From: Methanocorpusculum sp.
GTDB lineage: Archaea; Halobacteriota; Methanomicrobia; Methanomicrobiales; Methanocorpusculaceae
Length of the DNA stretch: 8,498 nt
NCBI GenBank assembly: GCA_029986195.1
Contig: DALTYF010000029.1
Coordinates: 1-8,498 of the forward strand
Direction of reading: 5' to 3'
In this document: piece after piece, positions 1-6,815 of the stretch
Layout of the letters: each line of letters starts with the position of its first letter
How positions within the stretch are numbered: position 1 is the stretch's first letter
Made by a program: the position numbers and the translations under genes
Notes under the pieces: model-generated
What the model saw: the letters and a program-made list of their open reading frames with translations, nothing else
What the model was told of the DNA's origin: nothing
The model's database searches: none

Positions 1-1403
1 GCCCGAATCCAGTCAATATCACTGCGGTACAGCTGGCGGAGATCCTTTAAGCCCATCCGCAGCATCGAAACGCGGGACACCCCCAGCCCCCAGGCAAGAA
101 CCGGACAATCAATACCCCACGGCGCGGTAACCTCCTTACGGAACACACCCGCACCGCCGAGCTCAACCCAGCCGAGTCCGTCAACCCAGACCTCGGGCTC
201 CACCGACGGCTCGGTATACGGGAAGTAACCGGGCCTAAACCGCACCGACTCAAAGCCCATTCTGCCGAAAAACTCCTTGAAAAAGCCGAGCAGATGACCA
301 AACGTCAGATCCTTGTCCATCACGATACCCTCCAGCTGCTCAAACTCCGGCAGATGGGTCGGGTCAATCGTCTCATGGCGGTACACCCGGGAAATAGAGA
401 ACGCCTTCACCGGCGGGTTCGGATTCTTCGCCAGATGCTGAATTGACAGAGAAGTACTGTGCGTCCGCAGAACACACCTGCGGGCAATCTCCGGACTCCA
501 CTCACCGCCCCATCCGGTCGAACCCGTATCGCCGCCGGTCATATGGATGTCCCGGATCTTCTCCCATCCCTGCGGCAGATCAATCTCCTCTGCGAGGTGG
601 AACGTATCCTGCATCTCGCGGGCCGGGTGGTCCTGCGGCTGATACAGGGAATCAAAGTTCCAGAACGCATTCTGCACAATCGATCCGTGGAACTCCGTAA
701 ATCCCATCTCGAACAGCAGCGCGCGAATCTCATCAAGGATCTGCTGATTCGGGTGCACCCGTCCGCCGTAGACCTTCTTCGGCAGTTTGTCCACACTGTA
801 ACGGCGCAGCGGCAGACTCTTCCACTCACCGGAAAGAATCTGCTCGCGGGAAAGCGTTCCGACCTCCTCACGAAGATCAAGACCCGCCGCCGCAACCTCC
901 GCACCCGCAGGCGTGAGGGAGATGTTCCACGACACCGTCTCCGTGACCTCGGCAAGACCGCGTTTCACCAGCTCTTTGCATCCCGCCGTTCCGGCGACCG
1001 GATTTCTCAGCGCAGCTTCATCCTCACCCTCCGGCACATCTGCCGCCGCCGTAACAACTCCCTTCTCGATGACAATCCAGTTCTTCTTACGCAGCCAGCC
1101 GATCGCAATCTTCGATAACGGATGCTTTGTCAGCTCCCCCATCGGGGTAGGCCCCTGCATACTCGCAAGAACCTGCCGCTCGGGAAGACCCTCGGCTGCA
1201 TACTTCTTTCCTTCCTCGGTCAGAACCGCAGTCTCCGCAACACGCTTCTCCAGCACTGCAAGACCGTGATCGGCGCAGAGATGCGCCCACTGCACCACGG
1301 CATCCGCCGGGGCATGTAATTTCTCCGCAAGTGCTGCCGCGTCCGCAGACTTCATCTCCGCAAGACTTGCAAGCACACGCTTTTCATTTATTGTCAGATC
1401 CAT
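1..1403 (-). CDS. pheS: Phenylalanyl-tRNA synthetase alpha subunit, archaeal type (partial, C-terminal tip missing)
   Basis: Catalytic subunit of the cytoplasmic alpha2beta2 PheRS, which charges tRNA-Phe with phenylalanine. The frame is open for 467 codons from the ATG at 1403 and leaves the window at the left edge; it ends in D-I-D-W-I-R, close to the usual archaeal PheS C-terminus, so only a short tail is missing. The N-terminal ~170 residues look like the winged-helix tRNA-binding region (starts M-D-L-T-I-N-E-K-R). The class II core follows: a motif 1 region beginning H-P-N-Q-Q-I-L, motif 2 around F-S-I-S-R-V-Y-R-H-E, and motif 3 with G-L-G-V-S-R near the end. GGAG lies 9 nt upstream, inside the end of trpS, and supports this start. 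It begins 3 nt after the trpS stop, so it is probably co-transcribed and perhaps translationally coupled. The beta subunit gene is not in the window. Confidence 0.96.
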   Translation of the reverse strand, partial: MDLTINEKRVLASLAEMKSADAAALAEKLHAPADAVVQWAHLCADHGLAVLEKRVAETAVLTEEGKKYAAEGLPERQVLASMQGPTPMGELTKHPLSKIAIGWLRKKNWIVIEKGVVTAAADVPEGEDEAALRNPVAGTAGCKELVKRGLAEVTETVSWNISLTPAGAEVAAAGLDLREEVGTLSREQILSGEWKSLPLRRYSVDKLPKKVYGGRVHPNQQILDEIRALLFEMGFTEFHGSIVQNAFWNFDSLYQPQDHPAREMQDTFHLAEEIDLPQGWEKIRDIHMTGGDTGSTGWGGEWSPEIARRCVLRTHSTSLSIQHLAKNPNPPVKAFSISRVYRHETIDPTHLPEFEQLEGIVMDKDLTFGHLLGFFKEFFGRMGFESVRFRPGYFPYTEPSVEPEVWVDGLGWVELGGAGVFRKEVTAPWGIDCPVLAWGLGVSRVSMLRMGLKDLRQLYRSDIDWIR

Positions 1404-1406
1404 CGT

Positions 1407-2663
1407 TTACCACTCCGCCATATGCGCAACCTCATCGCGCTTCTCCTTGAACTCCCGTAAGAAAGTCCTGACCCGCTCAAGCGTCTCCTTCTTACAGGTC
1501 CCGCACATCAGCTCTCCCGCCCTGCAGGCACGGCACATCTCGGCAAGCTCTGCGTCACTCTCCTGCATGTGGAATCTGTTCAGCTGATAAATCGAACACT
1601 TCTCCGGCTCGCCGCCGAGCTTCTTCTGCTCCTCAAGCGTCTGTCGTCCGCCGGTAAGTGCTCCCATAATCTTCTTCTTGACATCCTTGTTGGGATCATC
1701 AAACCAGACCAGACTGCCCGGAACACTCGAAGACATCTTGCCCCCTTGCAGTCCCTGTAAGAAACTGTGGTAGGTTGCCGACGGCAGCAGGAACCCGAAA
1801 CCCCCGAACGCGCGCTCAACCTCCCGCACAACCGCATCGACTTCATCTGCGGTATGTCCGGCGGGCAGATCGATATGTCCCTCATACTTCTTTGCACCGC
1901 CAAACCGCTTTGCCACCGCGTCCAGTGCGCTCTCCGGCGCATTTTTGACACGGATACTGATATAGGTACCGCGATCCTCCACCAGAAACATCCGGAGCGC
2001 ATTCGTAATATCACGGGTCAGCCGGATATGCGGATCCTGATCAATTCCCACCGGGACAACCGTCGGGGCAGTGCCTGCCGTCAGCTGCGGGTAGAGAATA
2101 TCTGCAACCTGCATCGAAACCGAGACCGCATGGGCAAGCTCGGTCTGTGGTCCGAACCCGTAAATTGCGGACAGCTCTGAGAAGTTGACCTTCGTCGCCG
2201 CCTCGAACGCGAGATCCTTTAACGCATTGTTGCGGCGCTGGGAATATATCTCACCGGAAAAACCGAGCGCATACAGACACTCCATATACTCACGGGCATA
2301 CCGGTCGCACGCATCCCAGGACAGACCGCGGACCGCATGCGCCTCGCGGTCTGCCATGGAGATGAATCCTTTTCCTCCCTGCTGAATGTGCCAGACAACC
2401 TCCTTCATGACCATCAGGTGACCAAAGTGGGGATGACCGCTCGGCATAAAACCTGTCAGCACATGGAACGGTTTCTTCTGTGCAATCGCATCCGCCACCG
2501 CATCATAGCCGCGATGACCCGCGACAATATCGCGGCGGATAAACACCGGCTGGTCAGCTATCTTTTCCTTGACCGGTGCAAAGGGTTCAATACCAAAATC
2601 GGCAATCAGCCGGTTAATATCCATTTTGGGCGTACTGGACCAGGGATTAATCTGTTCTGCCAT
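1407..2663 (-). CDS. trpS: Tryptophanyl-tRNA synthetase, archaeal type
   Basis: Class I aminoacyl-tRNA synthetase that charges tRNA-Trp, cytoplasmic, 418 aa. The HIGH signature is H-F-G-H at residues 79-82 (within M-P-S-G-H-P-H-F-G-H), and the KMSKS loop appears as K-M-S-S-S at 309-313, a form usual in archaeal TrpRS. Residues 205-215 (V-G-I-D-Q-D-P-H) are the typical motif before the second half of the Rossmann fold. Near the C-terminus, cysteines at 377, 380, 387 and 390 form CxxC-x6-CxxC, possibly a small metal site. I chose the ATG at 2663 (M-A-E-Q-I-N-P) because GTGAG sits a few bases upstream; an in-frame GTG at 2672 would add only three residues. The gene lies 21 bp after endA and 3 bp before pheS on the same strand, so it reads as the middle gene of an operon. 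Confidence 0.97.
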   Translation of the reverse strand: MAEQINPWSSTPKMDINRLIADFGIEPFAPVKEKIADQPVFIRRDIVAGHRGYDAVADAIAQKKPFHVLTGFMPSGHPHFGHLMVMKEVVWHIQQGGKGFISMADREAHAVRGLSWDACDRYAREYMECLYALGFSGEIYSQRRNNALKDLAFEAATKVNFSELSAIYGFGPQTELAHAVSVSMQVADILYPQLTAGTAPTVVPVGIDQDPHIRLTRDITNALRMFLVEDRGTYISIRVKNAPESALDAVAKRFGGAKKYEGHIDLPAGHTADEVDAVVREVERAFGGFGFLLPSATYHSFLQGLQGGKMSSSVPGSLVWFDDPNKDVKKKIMGALTGGRQTLEEQKKLGGEPEKCSIYQLNRFHMQESDAELAEMCRACRAGELMCGTCKKETLERVRTFLREFKEKRDEVAHMAEW

Positions 2664-2684
2664 AAATCTCACAATTTAGTTATG

Positions 2685-3710
2685 TTATAGTTTCATACGG
2701 GCAAATTCGATGAAGGTGACACCCGCCTCATCCATACAGGCAAAGAGCATCTTCTTTTTCACACTGTGGGCAAGCCGGACCGACCGGGAAATAACACTCA
2801 TCGGCATGGAATGTTCCCGTCCGCAGGCATGCACCAGCATCTCGGAATGTTTTCCCTCTTCGGTGTACACGCGGAAATGATGACCGTACTTGTAGCCGGT
2901 CCGGGGTGACCAGCCGATACCGCGGAAGTACCGGTACACGGTCATCTTGTCTGCGAACTCCGGATCATATGCTGCTGCATGCGCCTCATACTCCTCAGCG
3001 GTCATCGCCGGGGTGAGCGAAAGGCTCCCGGACTCCAGCAGCCAGCAGACCTCGACCGGTGCAAGAAACAGCCGGGTTGCATCCAGCATCGTACCATACC
3101 AGCTGTCCTTGAGTATCCTGGTGATACCGGTTCCGTCCTCCGCAACATAGGCAGGCGTCCCTGCTAAGATTGCCGAAATATCCGGCAGACTCTCCGATGC
3201 GGGGGGAACAGACCCCTCTTTTGCCGCGGGACGGGTAATCCGTATCTCATAGTAGGTCAGCTCGTGTTCATCATCAACCACGGCAAGCAGAAACTGCTTG
3301 CGCATGTTTGCCGCGGTCTGTGCCTCGCGGAGAACAACCGAGAGATCCACCATATCGCGTTCCGATAAAACACGGAGCAGATACTTTGACTGCCCGTGTC
3401 CCGGCCGCTGACCGCGGGGAAAGACCCGGAAATCCTGGGGTCCTGTAGTGATCACAAACCCGCGCTCGCGGATATCACGATACACCGTGAATCTGCGGAG
3501 AAATCCGGGTGATACAGCACTCTCGGCAAGAAGGGAATCAAAGGACCAGCCGTCGATCTGAATCTTTCCGCGCGCTGTTAGGTAGAGGGCTTCCACGACG
3601 GCAAGCCGGAGGTTTCCGGTTTTTTCCACGCGGCCGTAACCGTTCTGCTCGTAGAAAACCTTTGCCTCCGGCGGTGCCAGAACCTGTGTGCCATCGAATT
3701 GTGCCTTCAC
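2685..3710 (-). CDS. endA: tRNA-splicing (intron) endonuclease, alpha2 two-repeat euryarchaeal type
   Basis: Cuts the bulge-helix-bulge of intron-containing pre-tRNAs (and pre-rRNA). The protein is 341 aa from the GTG at 3710, matching the duplicated-subunit (alpha2) form. The C-terminal repeat keeps the catalytic triad by comparison with the M. jannaschii enzyme (Tyr115, His125, Lys156): Tyr282 in H-F-R-V-Y, His288 in K-H-S-E-M, and Lys319 in A-H-S-V-K-K-K. The N-terminal repeat has the degenerate equivalent F-R-V-F, with Phe for Tyr and no matching His, as expected for the structural half. Start choice is uncertain: the frame stays open to a TTG at 3773, but the extra 21 residues (rich in R and P) look unlike the family, whose proteins typically start M-K-A-.... 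No Shine-Dalgarno is seen; a weak TATA-like TTTAAT near 3738-3743 would allow an almost leaderless GTG. First gene of the probable endA-trpS-pheS operon. Confidence 0.93.
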   Translation of the reverse strand: MKAQFDGTQVLAPPEAKVFYEQNGYGRVEKTGNLRLAVVEALYLTARGKIQIDGWSFDSLLAESAVSPGFLRRFTVYRDIRERGFVITTGPQDFRVFPRGQRPGHGQSKYLLRVLSERDMVDLSVVLREAQTAANMRKQFLLAVVDDEHELTYYEIRITRPAAKEGSVPPASESLPDISAILAGTPAYVAEDGTGITRILKDSWYGTMLDATRLFLAPVEVCWLLESGSLSLTPAMTAEEYEAHAAAYDPEFADKMTVYRYFRGIGWSPRTGYKYGHHFRVYTEEGKHSEMLVHACGREHSMPMSVISRSVRLAHSVKKKMLFACMDEAGVTFIEFARMKL

Positions 3711-3811
3711 GCGGGTATAAGTTTGTTTTATGGAATCATTAAAGGGGCGTCTTCTGCCCGGTGGTATCCACAAACATACTAACTAATACCCAAACGTAAA
3801 ACATACTATAC
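3711..3811. promoter_or_regulatory. Divergent promoter region between endA and the surface-protein gene, with a 10-bp direct repeat
   Basis: This 101-bp AT-rich gap separates endA (minus) from the plus-strand gene at 3812, so both promoters must be here or just inside the genes. AAACATACTA occurs exactly twice, at 3772-3781 and 3799-3808, 27 bp apart start to start; the second copy ends just before the ATG at 3812. No canonical TATA box stands out on the plus strand. On the minus strand TTTAAT at 3738-3743 is a weak candidate for endA. A regulatory role for the repeat is inference only. Confidence 0.4.
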
Positions 3812-5134
3812 ATGATTCGATATGCAAAAGCAGTTCTCGTTCTTCTGCTGATGACAGTCATCTGCTGCGGAGGAGTCTCCGCCGGCACCGTTGAGAATCT
3901 CAACGTGACCTATCAGCTTGGCGGGACCTATATCAATGCAGAAGCTGTTGCTCCTGCGGACGGCGGAGGTTTCTTCCTCGGCATGGCCAACAGCTCCGGT
4001 GCCGTCCTGCTGAAAACCGATGATTCGGGAAAGGAAATCTGGCGCTCGCCCCTCCCCGGTGACGACGTCCGGACCCTCATCCCTCTTGATGACGGGGGAG
4101 CAGCTCTCACTACGATCGTCAGAACCGTTGACGGATCTAAAGAGACCGGCTACACCTTTGGCGGCGACACCTATCTTGTCAGAGTTGACAAAAGCGGCAG
4201 CATCCTCTGGCAGCAGAAGCTTCAGGATATCGGTGCGGGAGACATTGCCGTCTCCGGAAACGTGATCCACTTTGCCGGATGGTTCTGGGAGGATAATGCC
4301 GGATTTACCCAGACCTATCTGCTCTCAACCGGTGCCCCGGGCAACGACCAGATCCGTCTGGGTAACGAGACCGCGCCCATGATTCCGCTGGCGATGCTTC
4401 TTGAGGATGACGGTACACTCGTCCTTACCGGCGGAACCACCTCCTATCTTACCGAGGAAAGCGCCCATGCCTGGATTGCCAAAGTCAGAGGCGGCGTTGT
4501 CCAGAGCCAGAGCATTATACGGACCGGCAGCGCGGATCCGATGTACGGCGCAGGTGCATGCGGCTATGCCATCACCCGTGCACAGGACGGCGGCTACCTC
4601 GTGGTCGGCTCCAACCCGCCGTTCGGCGTCACATGGGCCGACGGCCTCGGCTGGGCAGCACATATTACAAGTGATCTTTCCAACGCCTGGGTCAACGAAC
4701 TTCCCGGATGCTACGTCCCCTACGCCGTTGTTCAGTTCGGCAGCGGATACCTCATTGCCGGTATGGACGGTTATGACGACCCGGTCTGGCTGACGCTTTC
4801 GGTCGGCGGTGCAATCACCGAACTTGAAAAAATATCCCAGAACGGCAAACGGTCCATGTTTAATGATGTCACATCCATCTCCACAGGCTCCGCCGCACTC
4901 GTCGGCTGGATCATGAAGGACAGCTCTGCCGGAGGCATACTTCTCACCCTTTCCGACACCGAAACCCCGACGGCAGCACCTGCCGGCTCTGCCGACACGG
5001 AATGGGCAGGCATCTGGATTGCCGGTGCCGCAGCGGTAATTCTTGTCCTCGCCGGAGCGGCGTACTTCCTTTTAATCCGGAAACCCGAACCAGCGAAAAA
5101 GAAGTCCGCAAAAAAAGGCGGAAAGAAAAACTAA
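3812..5134 (+). CDS. Secreted beta-propeller-like surface protein with C-terminal membrane anchor, function unknown
   Basis: A 440-aa exported protein. Residues 1-24 form a Sec-type signal peptide (positive start, hydrophobic core, likely cleavage after V-S-A); no lipobox is seen (the residue before Cys18 is Ile). Residues ~40-380 contain about seven degenerate repeats of the type D-G-G-(F/Y)-x-(L/V)-x-G followed by a strand and a W- or L-containing strand, e.g. D-G-G-G-F-F-L-G near 50, D-D-G-T-L-V-L-T-G near 199, D-G-G-Y-L-V-V-G near 259 and G-S-G-Y-L-I-A-G near 310. This resembles the WD40/PQQ-like propellers of methanogen surface proteins; seven blades is inference. A Thr/Ala/Pro linker (~384-396) precedes a transmembrane segment (~400-422) and a Lys-rich cytoplasmic tail (K-K-K-S-A-K-K-G-G-K-K-N). 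Two extracellular cysteines (250, 300) could pair. Substrate or partner is unknown. It is monocistronic, ends in a T-tract, and converges with the msvR-like gene 14 bp away. Confidence 0.85.
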   Translation: MIRYAKAVLVLLLMTVICCGGVSAGTVENLNVTYQLGGTYINAEAVAPADGGGFFLGMANSSGAVLLKTDDSGKEIWRSPLPGDDVRTLIPLDDGGAALTTIVRTVDGSKETGYTFGGDTYLVRVDKSGSILWQQKLQDIGAGDIAVSGNVIHFAGWFWEDNAGFTQTYLLSTGAPGNDQIRLGNETAPMIPLAMLLEDDGTLVLTGGTTSYLTEESAHAWIAKVRGGVVQSQSIIRTGSADPMYGAGACGYAITRAQDGGYLVVGSNPPFGVTWADGLGWAAHITSDLSNAWVNELPGCYVPYAVVQFGSGYLIAGMDGYDDPVWLTLSVGGAITELEKISQNGKRSMFNDVTSISTGSAALVGWIMKDSSAGGILLTLSDTETPTAAPAGSADTEWAGIWIAGAAAVILVLAGAAYFLLIRKPEPAKKKSAKKGGKKN

Positions 5135-5143
5135 TTTAAAATC

Positions 5144-5150
5144 TTTTTTT
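5144..5150 (+). terminator. T-tract terminator of the surface-protein gene
   Basis: Seven consecutive T residues begin 10 nt after the TAA at 5132-5134, in an AT-rich stretch. Archaeal RNA polymerase terminates at short U-tracts without needing a hairpin. The tract overlaps the last bases of the convergent msvR-like gene (stop codon 5149-5151). Confidence 0.65.
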
Positions 5151-5959
5151 AGTATGATATCGGACGGGGCGGAATCTTTATCGGCTCCATCTGATAGCCT
5201 TTCGGCACCTCGATCTCAAAACAGCAGGCAGGATACCCCTGCGTCATGCACTCGATCTCCTCCACCTGCACCGGCTGTTTAAAGTATGCCGAGAAAATCG
5301 CCGTCAGAACCCCGCGTGAAATAACACAGCAGCCGTGTTCCGTCTTCGGCAGCACCATGCACTCGTAGCATTTGTAAATCTCCAGCCGCAGCGGCGACGT
5401 GGAACGGATGCGCATATCCCCAAGCCCCGTACCGTACCCAGAACTTGATCACATTCTTAATCGTCTTTTCCAGTGTCTCTGCAACCAGATACACCGAGAC
5501 CGATTCACCCAGCATCTCGCCTCCCCGCAGCATGATCGGATCGATTCTGATCCCCGCCTCAATCAGCGCCACCTGAATAATATGGGGAATAATCTGGCGG
5601 TAATCAACATTGTCGTACTTGATATAACACTGACGGATCAGCTCCCGGAACTCATTGTTTCCGGTCTGACGGCACGGCTGAATGTCGGCAAGATGTGACG
5701 CAGTCAGATAATACATCTTTTTGCGGGCATCTCCCGGAACCGACCGGGACGCAATAAGTCCTGAATCAATCAGAGAGTTGACATGCACCGACACCGTTGA
5801 CTTGGACAGACCGGTGTACTCCATAATCCGGGAAAAAGAGACCTCCCCCTCATCACGGATAAGAAACAGGATACTGTTTCTGACCGGACTGCTTACCGCC
5901 GTGACCGTGCCGTCACTGGAAAACAGTCGGAGATGCTGGGCATTATCTATATCTGGCAT
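5149..5959 (-). pseudogene. msvR: MsvR-type redox regulator (winged helix + V4R domain), reading frame broken by one extra base
   Basis: Two overlapping minus-strand frames together encode one wHTH-V4R protein. The upstream frame starts at the ATG at 5959 (M-P-D-I-D-N; GTGA 8 nt upstream) and carries an ArsR-like winged helix at residues ~25-90 (recognition segment S-K-S-T-V-S-V-H) plus the start of the V4R domain. At Gly178 (codon 5428-5426) it must shift past one extra G (run at 5425-5428) into L-G-D-M-R-I. The downstream frame then supplies the rest of V4R: C-Y-E-C (197, 200), C210-C211, C237 and C245-C246, ending F-E-I-E-V and a short tail. Removing one base gives 269 aa, a normal MsvR length; unrepaired, the upstream frame runs out of frame to a stop at 5279. 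MsvR proteins are methanogen-specific redox-sensing regulators, known to control the flavodiiron operon in Methanothermobacter; fprA is nearby here. Sequencing error, real mutation and +1 frameshifting are all possible. Family assignment is firm; whether it is non-functional is not. Confidence 0.8.
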
Positions 5960-5985
5960 GGTATTTTTCACGGCTTTTCGCGTCT

Positions 5986-5999
5986 GTTTTTCGAAAAAC
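5986..5999. promoter_or_regulatory. Perfect 14-bp palindrome upstream of msvR (candidate operator)
   Basis: GTTTTTCGAAAAAC reads identically on both strands, centred between 5992 and 5993, 27-40 bp upstream of the msvR start codon. From the TATA candidate at ~6031 the predicted transcript start is near 6005, so the palindrome would lie at or just downstream of initiation, a usual repressor position. The TTCGAA core recalls the TTCG half-sites that I remember for published MsvR boxes, but the half-site spacing differs. Autoregulation is inference. Confidence 0.45.
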
Positions 6000-6021
6000 C
6001 TAACTGGCATATCATTTGCCG

Positions 6022-6041
6022 CGAACAGATAAGAATGTTCG
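6022..6041. promoter_or_regulatory. Inverted repeat CGAACA-N8-TGTTCG flanking a possible msvR TATA element
   Basis: Two perfect 6-bp arms (6022-6027 and 6036-6041) flank an 8-bp spacer. Read on the minus strand the spacer is TTCTTATC, the best (though weak) TATA-like element for msvR. A dimer bound to the arms would cover the TATA box and block TBP. The arms contain TTCG/CGAA, as does the palindrome at 5986-5999. It is listed as a candidate operator from symmetry and position only. Confidence 0.4.
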
Positions 6042-6060
6042 TGATGATGCAAAGAAAGTA

Positions 6061-6083
6061 CTGGTGAACTACCAGAAAAAAAA
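6061..6083 (-). terminator. fae terminator: T8 tract followed by a small hairpin
   Basis: On the minus strand the fae TAA (6088-6086) is followed almost at once by eight T residues (complement of 6083-6076), enough for archaeal termination. Just beyond is an inverted repeat with 5-bp arms CTGGT/ACCAG (6061-6065 and 6071-6075) and a 5-nt loop. This suggests fae is monocistronic and that msvR has its own promoter. Confidence 0.6.
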
Positions 6084-6085
6084 GA

Positions 6086-6631
6086 TTAGTTGAAGGGATG
6101 GACCGCCGCGTTCTTCTTTGCCAGAACCTCATCCACCTTCGGCTCACCGGTAACGGCACGCTTGATTGCAAGCTTTGTTGCCTCATAGTTCCAGTCGTGC
6201 ACCTTCTTCTTGTCTGCCGCATCCCACTCAATGAAAACGGAGGCAATGATCAGCAGATCCTCGGCCTTCTCTTTGGGAATAACTCCCTCCTCAACCGAAT
6301 CCATAACAGCCATTGCAACCGCATGCTGGGCGGGACCGAACATCATTACCGCCTGGCCTGCGTTTTTCATGGTAACTTTATTGACCATCAGTGTTACCGG
6401 CTTTGGCGGCAGATTCGGGGTGACCACTGCAAGAAGCGGCGTGTGTCCTTTCTGCGGAGAAGCAAGCGCACTCACAAAGGCCTGTTCAACGGAACTTCCC
6501 TTTGGTCCGATCACCAGATCGATGTGGGCAACTTCCGCACCCTCACCGACCAGTGCTTCTCCAAACATTACACGGGTAAACGGAGAAATTGCTCCTCCGA
6601 CCGCATTGTCAACGCTTTGTAAAAATCCCAT
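6086..6631 (-). CDS. fae: Formaldehyde-activating enzyme (Fae)
   Basis: Condenses formaldehyde with tetrahydromethanopterin to methylene-H4MPT in the cytoplasm. It is a stand-alone 181-aa Fae, not the Fae-Hps fusion found in some methanogens. Family hallmarks are V-G-E-G-A-E-V-A-H-I-D-L near residues 28-39, including His36 of the VAHID motif (proposed catalytic base), then G-P-K-G-S-S, N-L-P-P-K-P-x-T-L-M, M-F-G-P-A-Q-H-A-V-A-M-A-V, and N-Y-E-A-T-K-L-(A/S)-I near the C-terminus with the terminal H-P-F. An N-terminal extension of ~14 residues precedes the usual Fae start. GAGGT at 6638-6642, six bases upstream of the ATG, fixes the start. In archaea that make pentoses by the reverse ribulose-monophosphate route, formaldehyde is released by Hps and Fae captures it; this is the likely role. 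It lies between the msvR-like gene and divergent fprA and may share their control. Confidence 0.96.
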   Translation of the reverse strand: MGFLQSVDNAVGGAISPFTRVMFGEALVGEGAEVAHIDLVIGPKGSSVEQAFVSALASPQKGHTPLLAVVTPNLPPKPVTLMVNKVTMKNAGQAVMMFGPAQHAVAMAVMDSVEEGVIPKEKAEDLLIIASVFIEWDAADKKKVHDWNYEATKLAIKRAVTGEPKVDEVLAKKNAAVHPFN

Positions 6632-6700
6632 ATTGGTACCTCGCGGGCTGATGTCAGATCCGTTCCGGGTCTGCTCATCTGTTCATATGGTGATGACTGC

Positions 6701-6710
6701 TTAAATATTT
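6701..6710 (-). promoter_or_regulatory. fae TATA box
   Basis: On the minus strand AAATATTTAA is a good archaeal TATA element, in the right direction for fae. Transcription should start about 25 nt downstream near 6680, giving a leader of roughly 50 nt that includes the GAGGT ribosome binding site at 6638-6642. Confidence 0.65.
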
Positions 6711-6815
6711 GCTCTTCGGGGATACAAGATCTCCTGACATCCCGTCCATCATCTGTGCTGTAATATCTCAGATTCACAACGTAAATTTATTGTAAAAACA
6801 CTCTTTATCCCTAAA

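Noticed and set aside
459..1118. 219-codon plus-strand frame inside pheS
   Set aside because: The minus strand encodes PheS with all three class II motifs; the plus frame is Arg/Leu-rich shadow sequence.
3711..3773. Upstream TTG start for endA, adding 21 residues
   Set aside because: The extension is rich in Arg and Pro, unlike the family's N-terminus, has no ribosome binding site and would take up most of the promoter region. It is not fully excluded.
3812..3880. Lipoprotein signal (I-C-C) in the surface protein
   Set aside because: The residue before the cysteine is Ile rather than Gly, Ala or Ser, and a C-terminal transmembrane anchor already explains attachment.
3806..4270. 154-codon antisense frame over the start of the surface-protein gene
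   Set aside because: The plus-strand frame has a signal peptide, repeats and an anchor; the antisense frame has no ribosome binding site or family resemblance.
5960..6052. Earlier starts for the msvR-like gene (ATG at 6010, TTG at 6052)
   Set aside because: These would put both palindromes or the TATA candidate inside the coding region, and the added residues (a run of His, then F-F-E-K-Q-T-R-K) do not resemble the family. The ATG at 5959 has GTGA upstream.
6041..6075. Possible C box GTGATGA at 6041 as a guide RNA start
   Set aside because: No CTGA D box follows at a usable distance.
6691..6737. Possible C/D box guide RNA (GTGATGA at 6691-6697, CTGA at 6734-6737)
   Set aside because: No internal D'/C' pair or terminal stem is seen, and it overlaps the fae TATA box. 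The matches are short enough to occur by chance.
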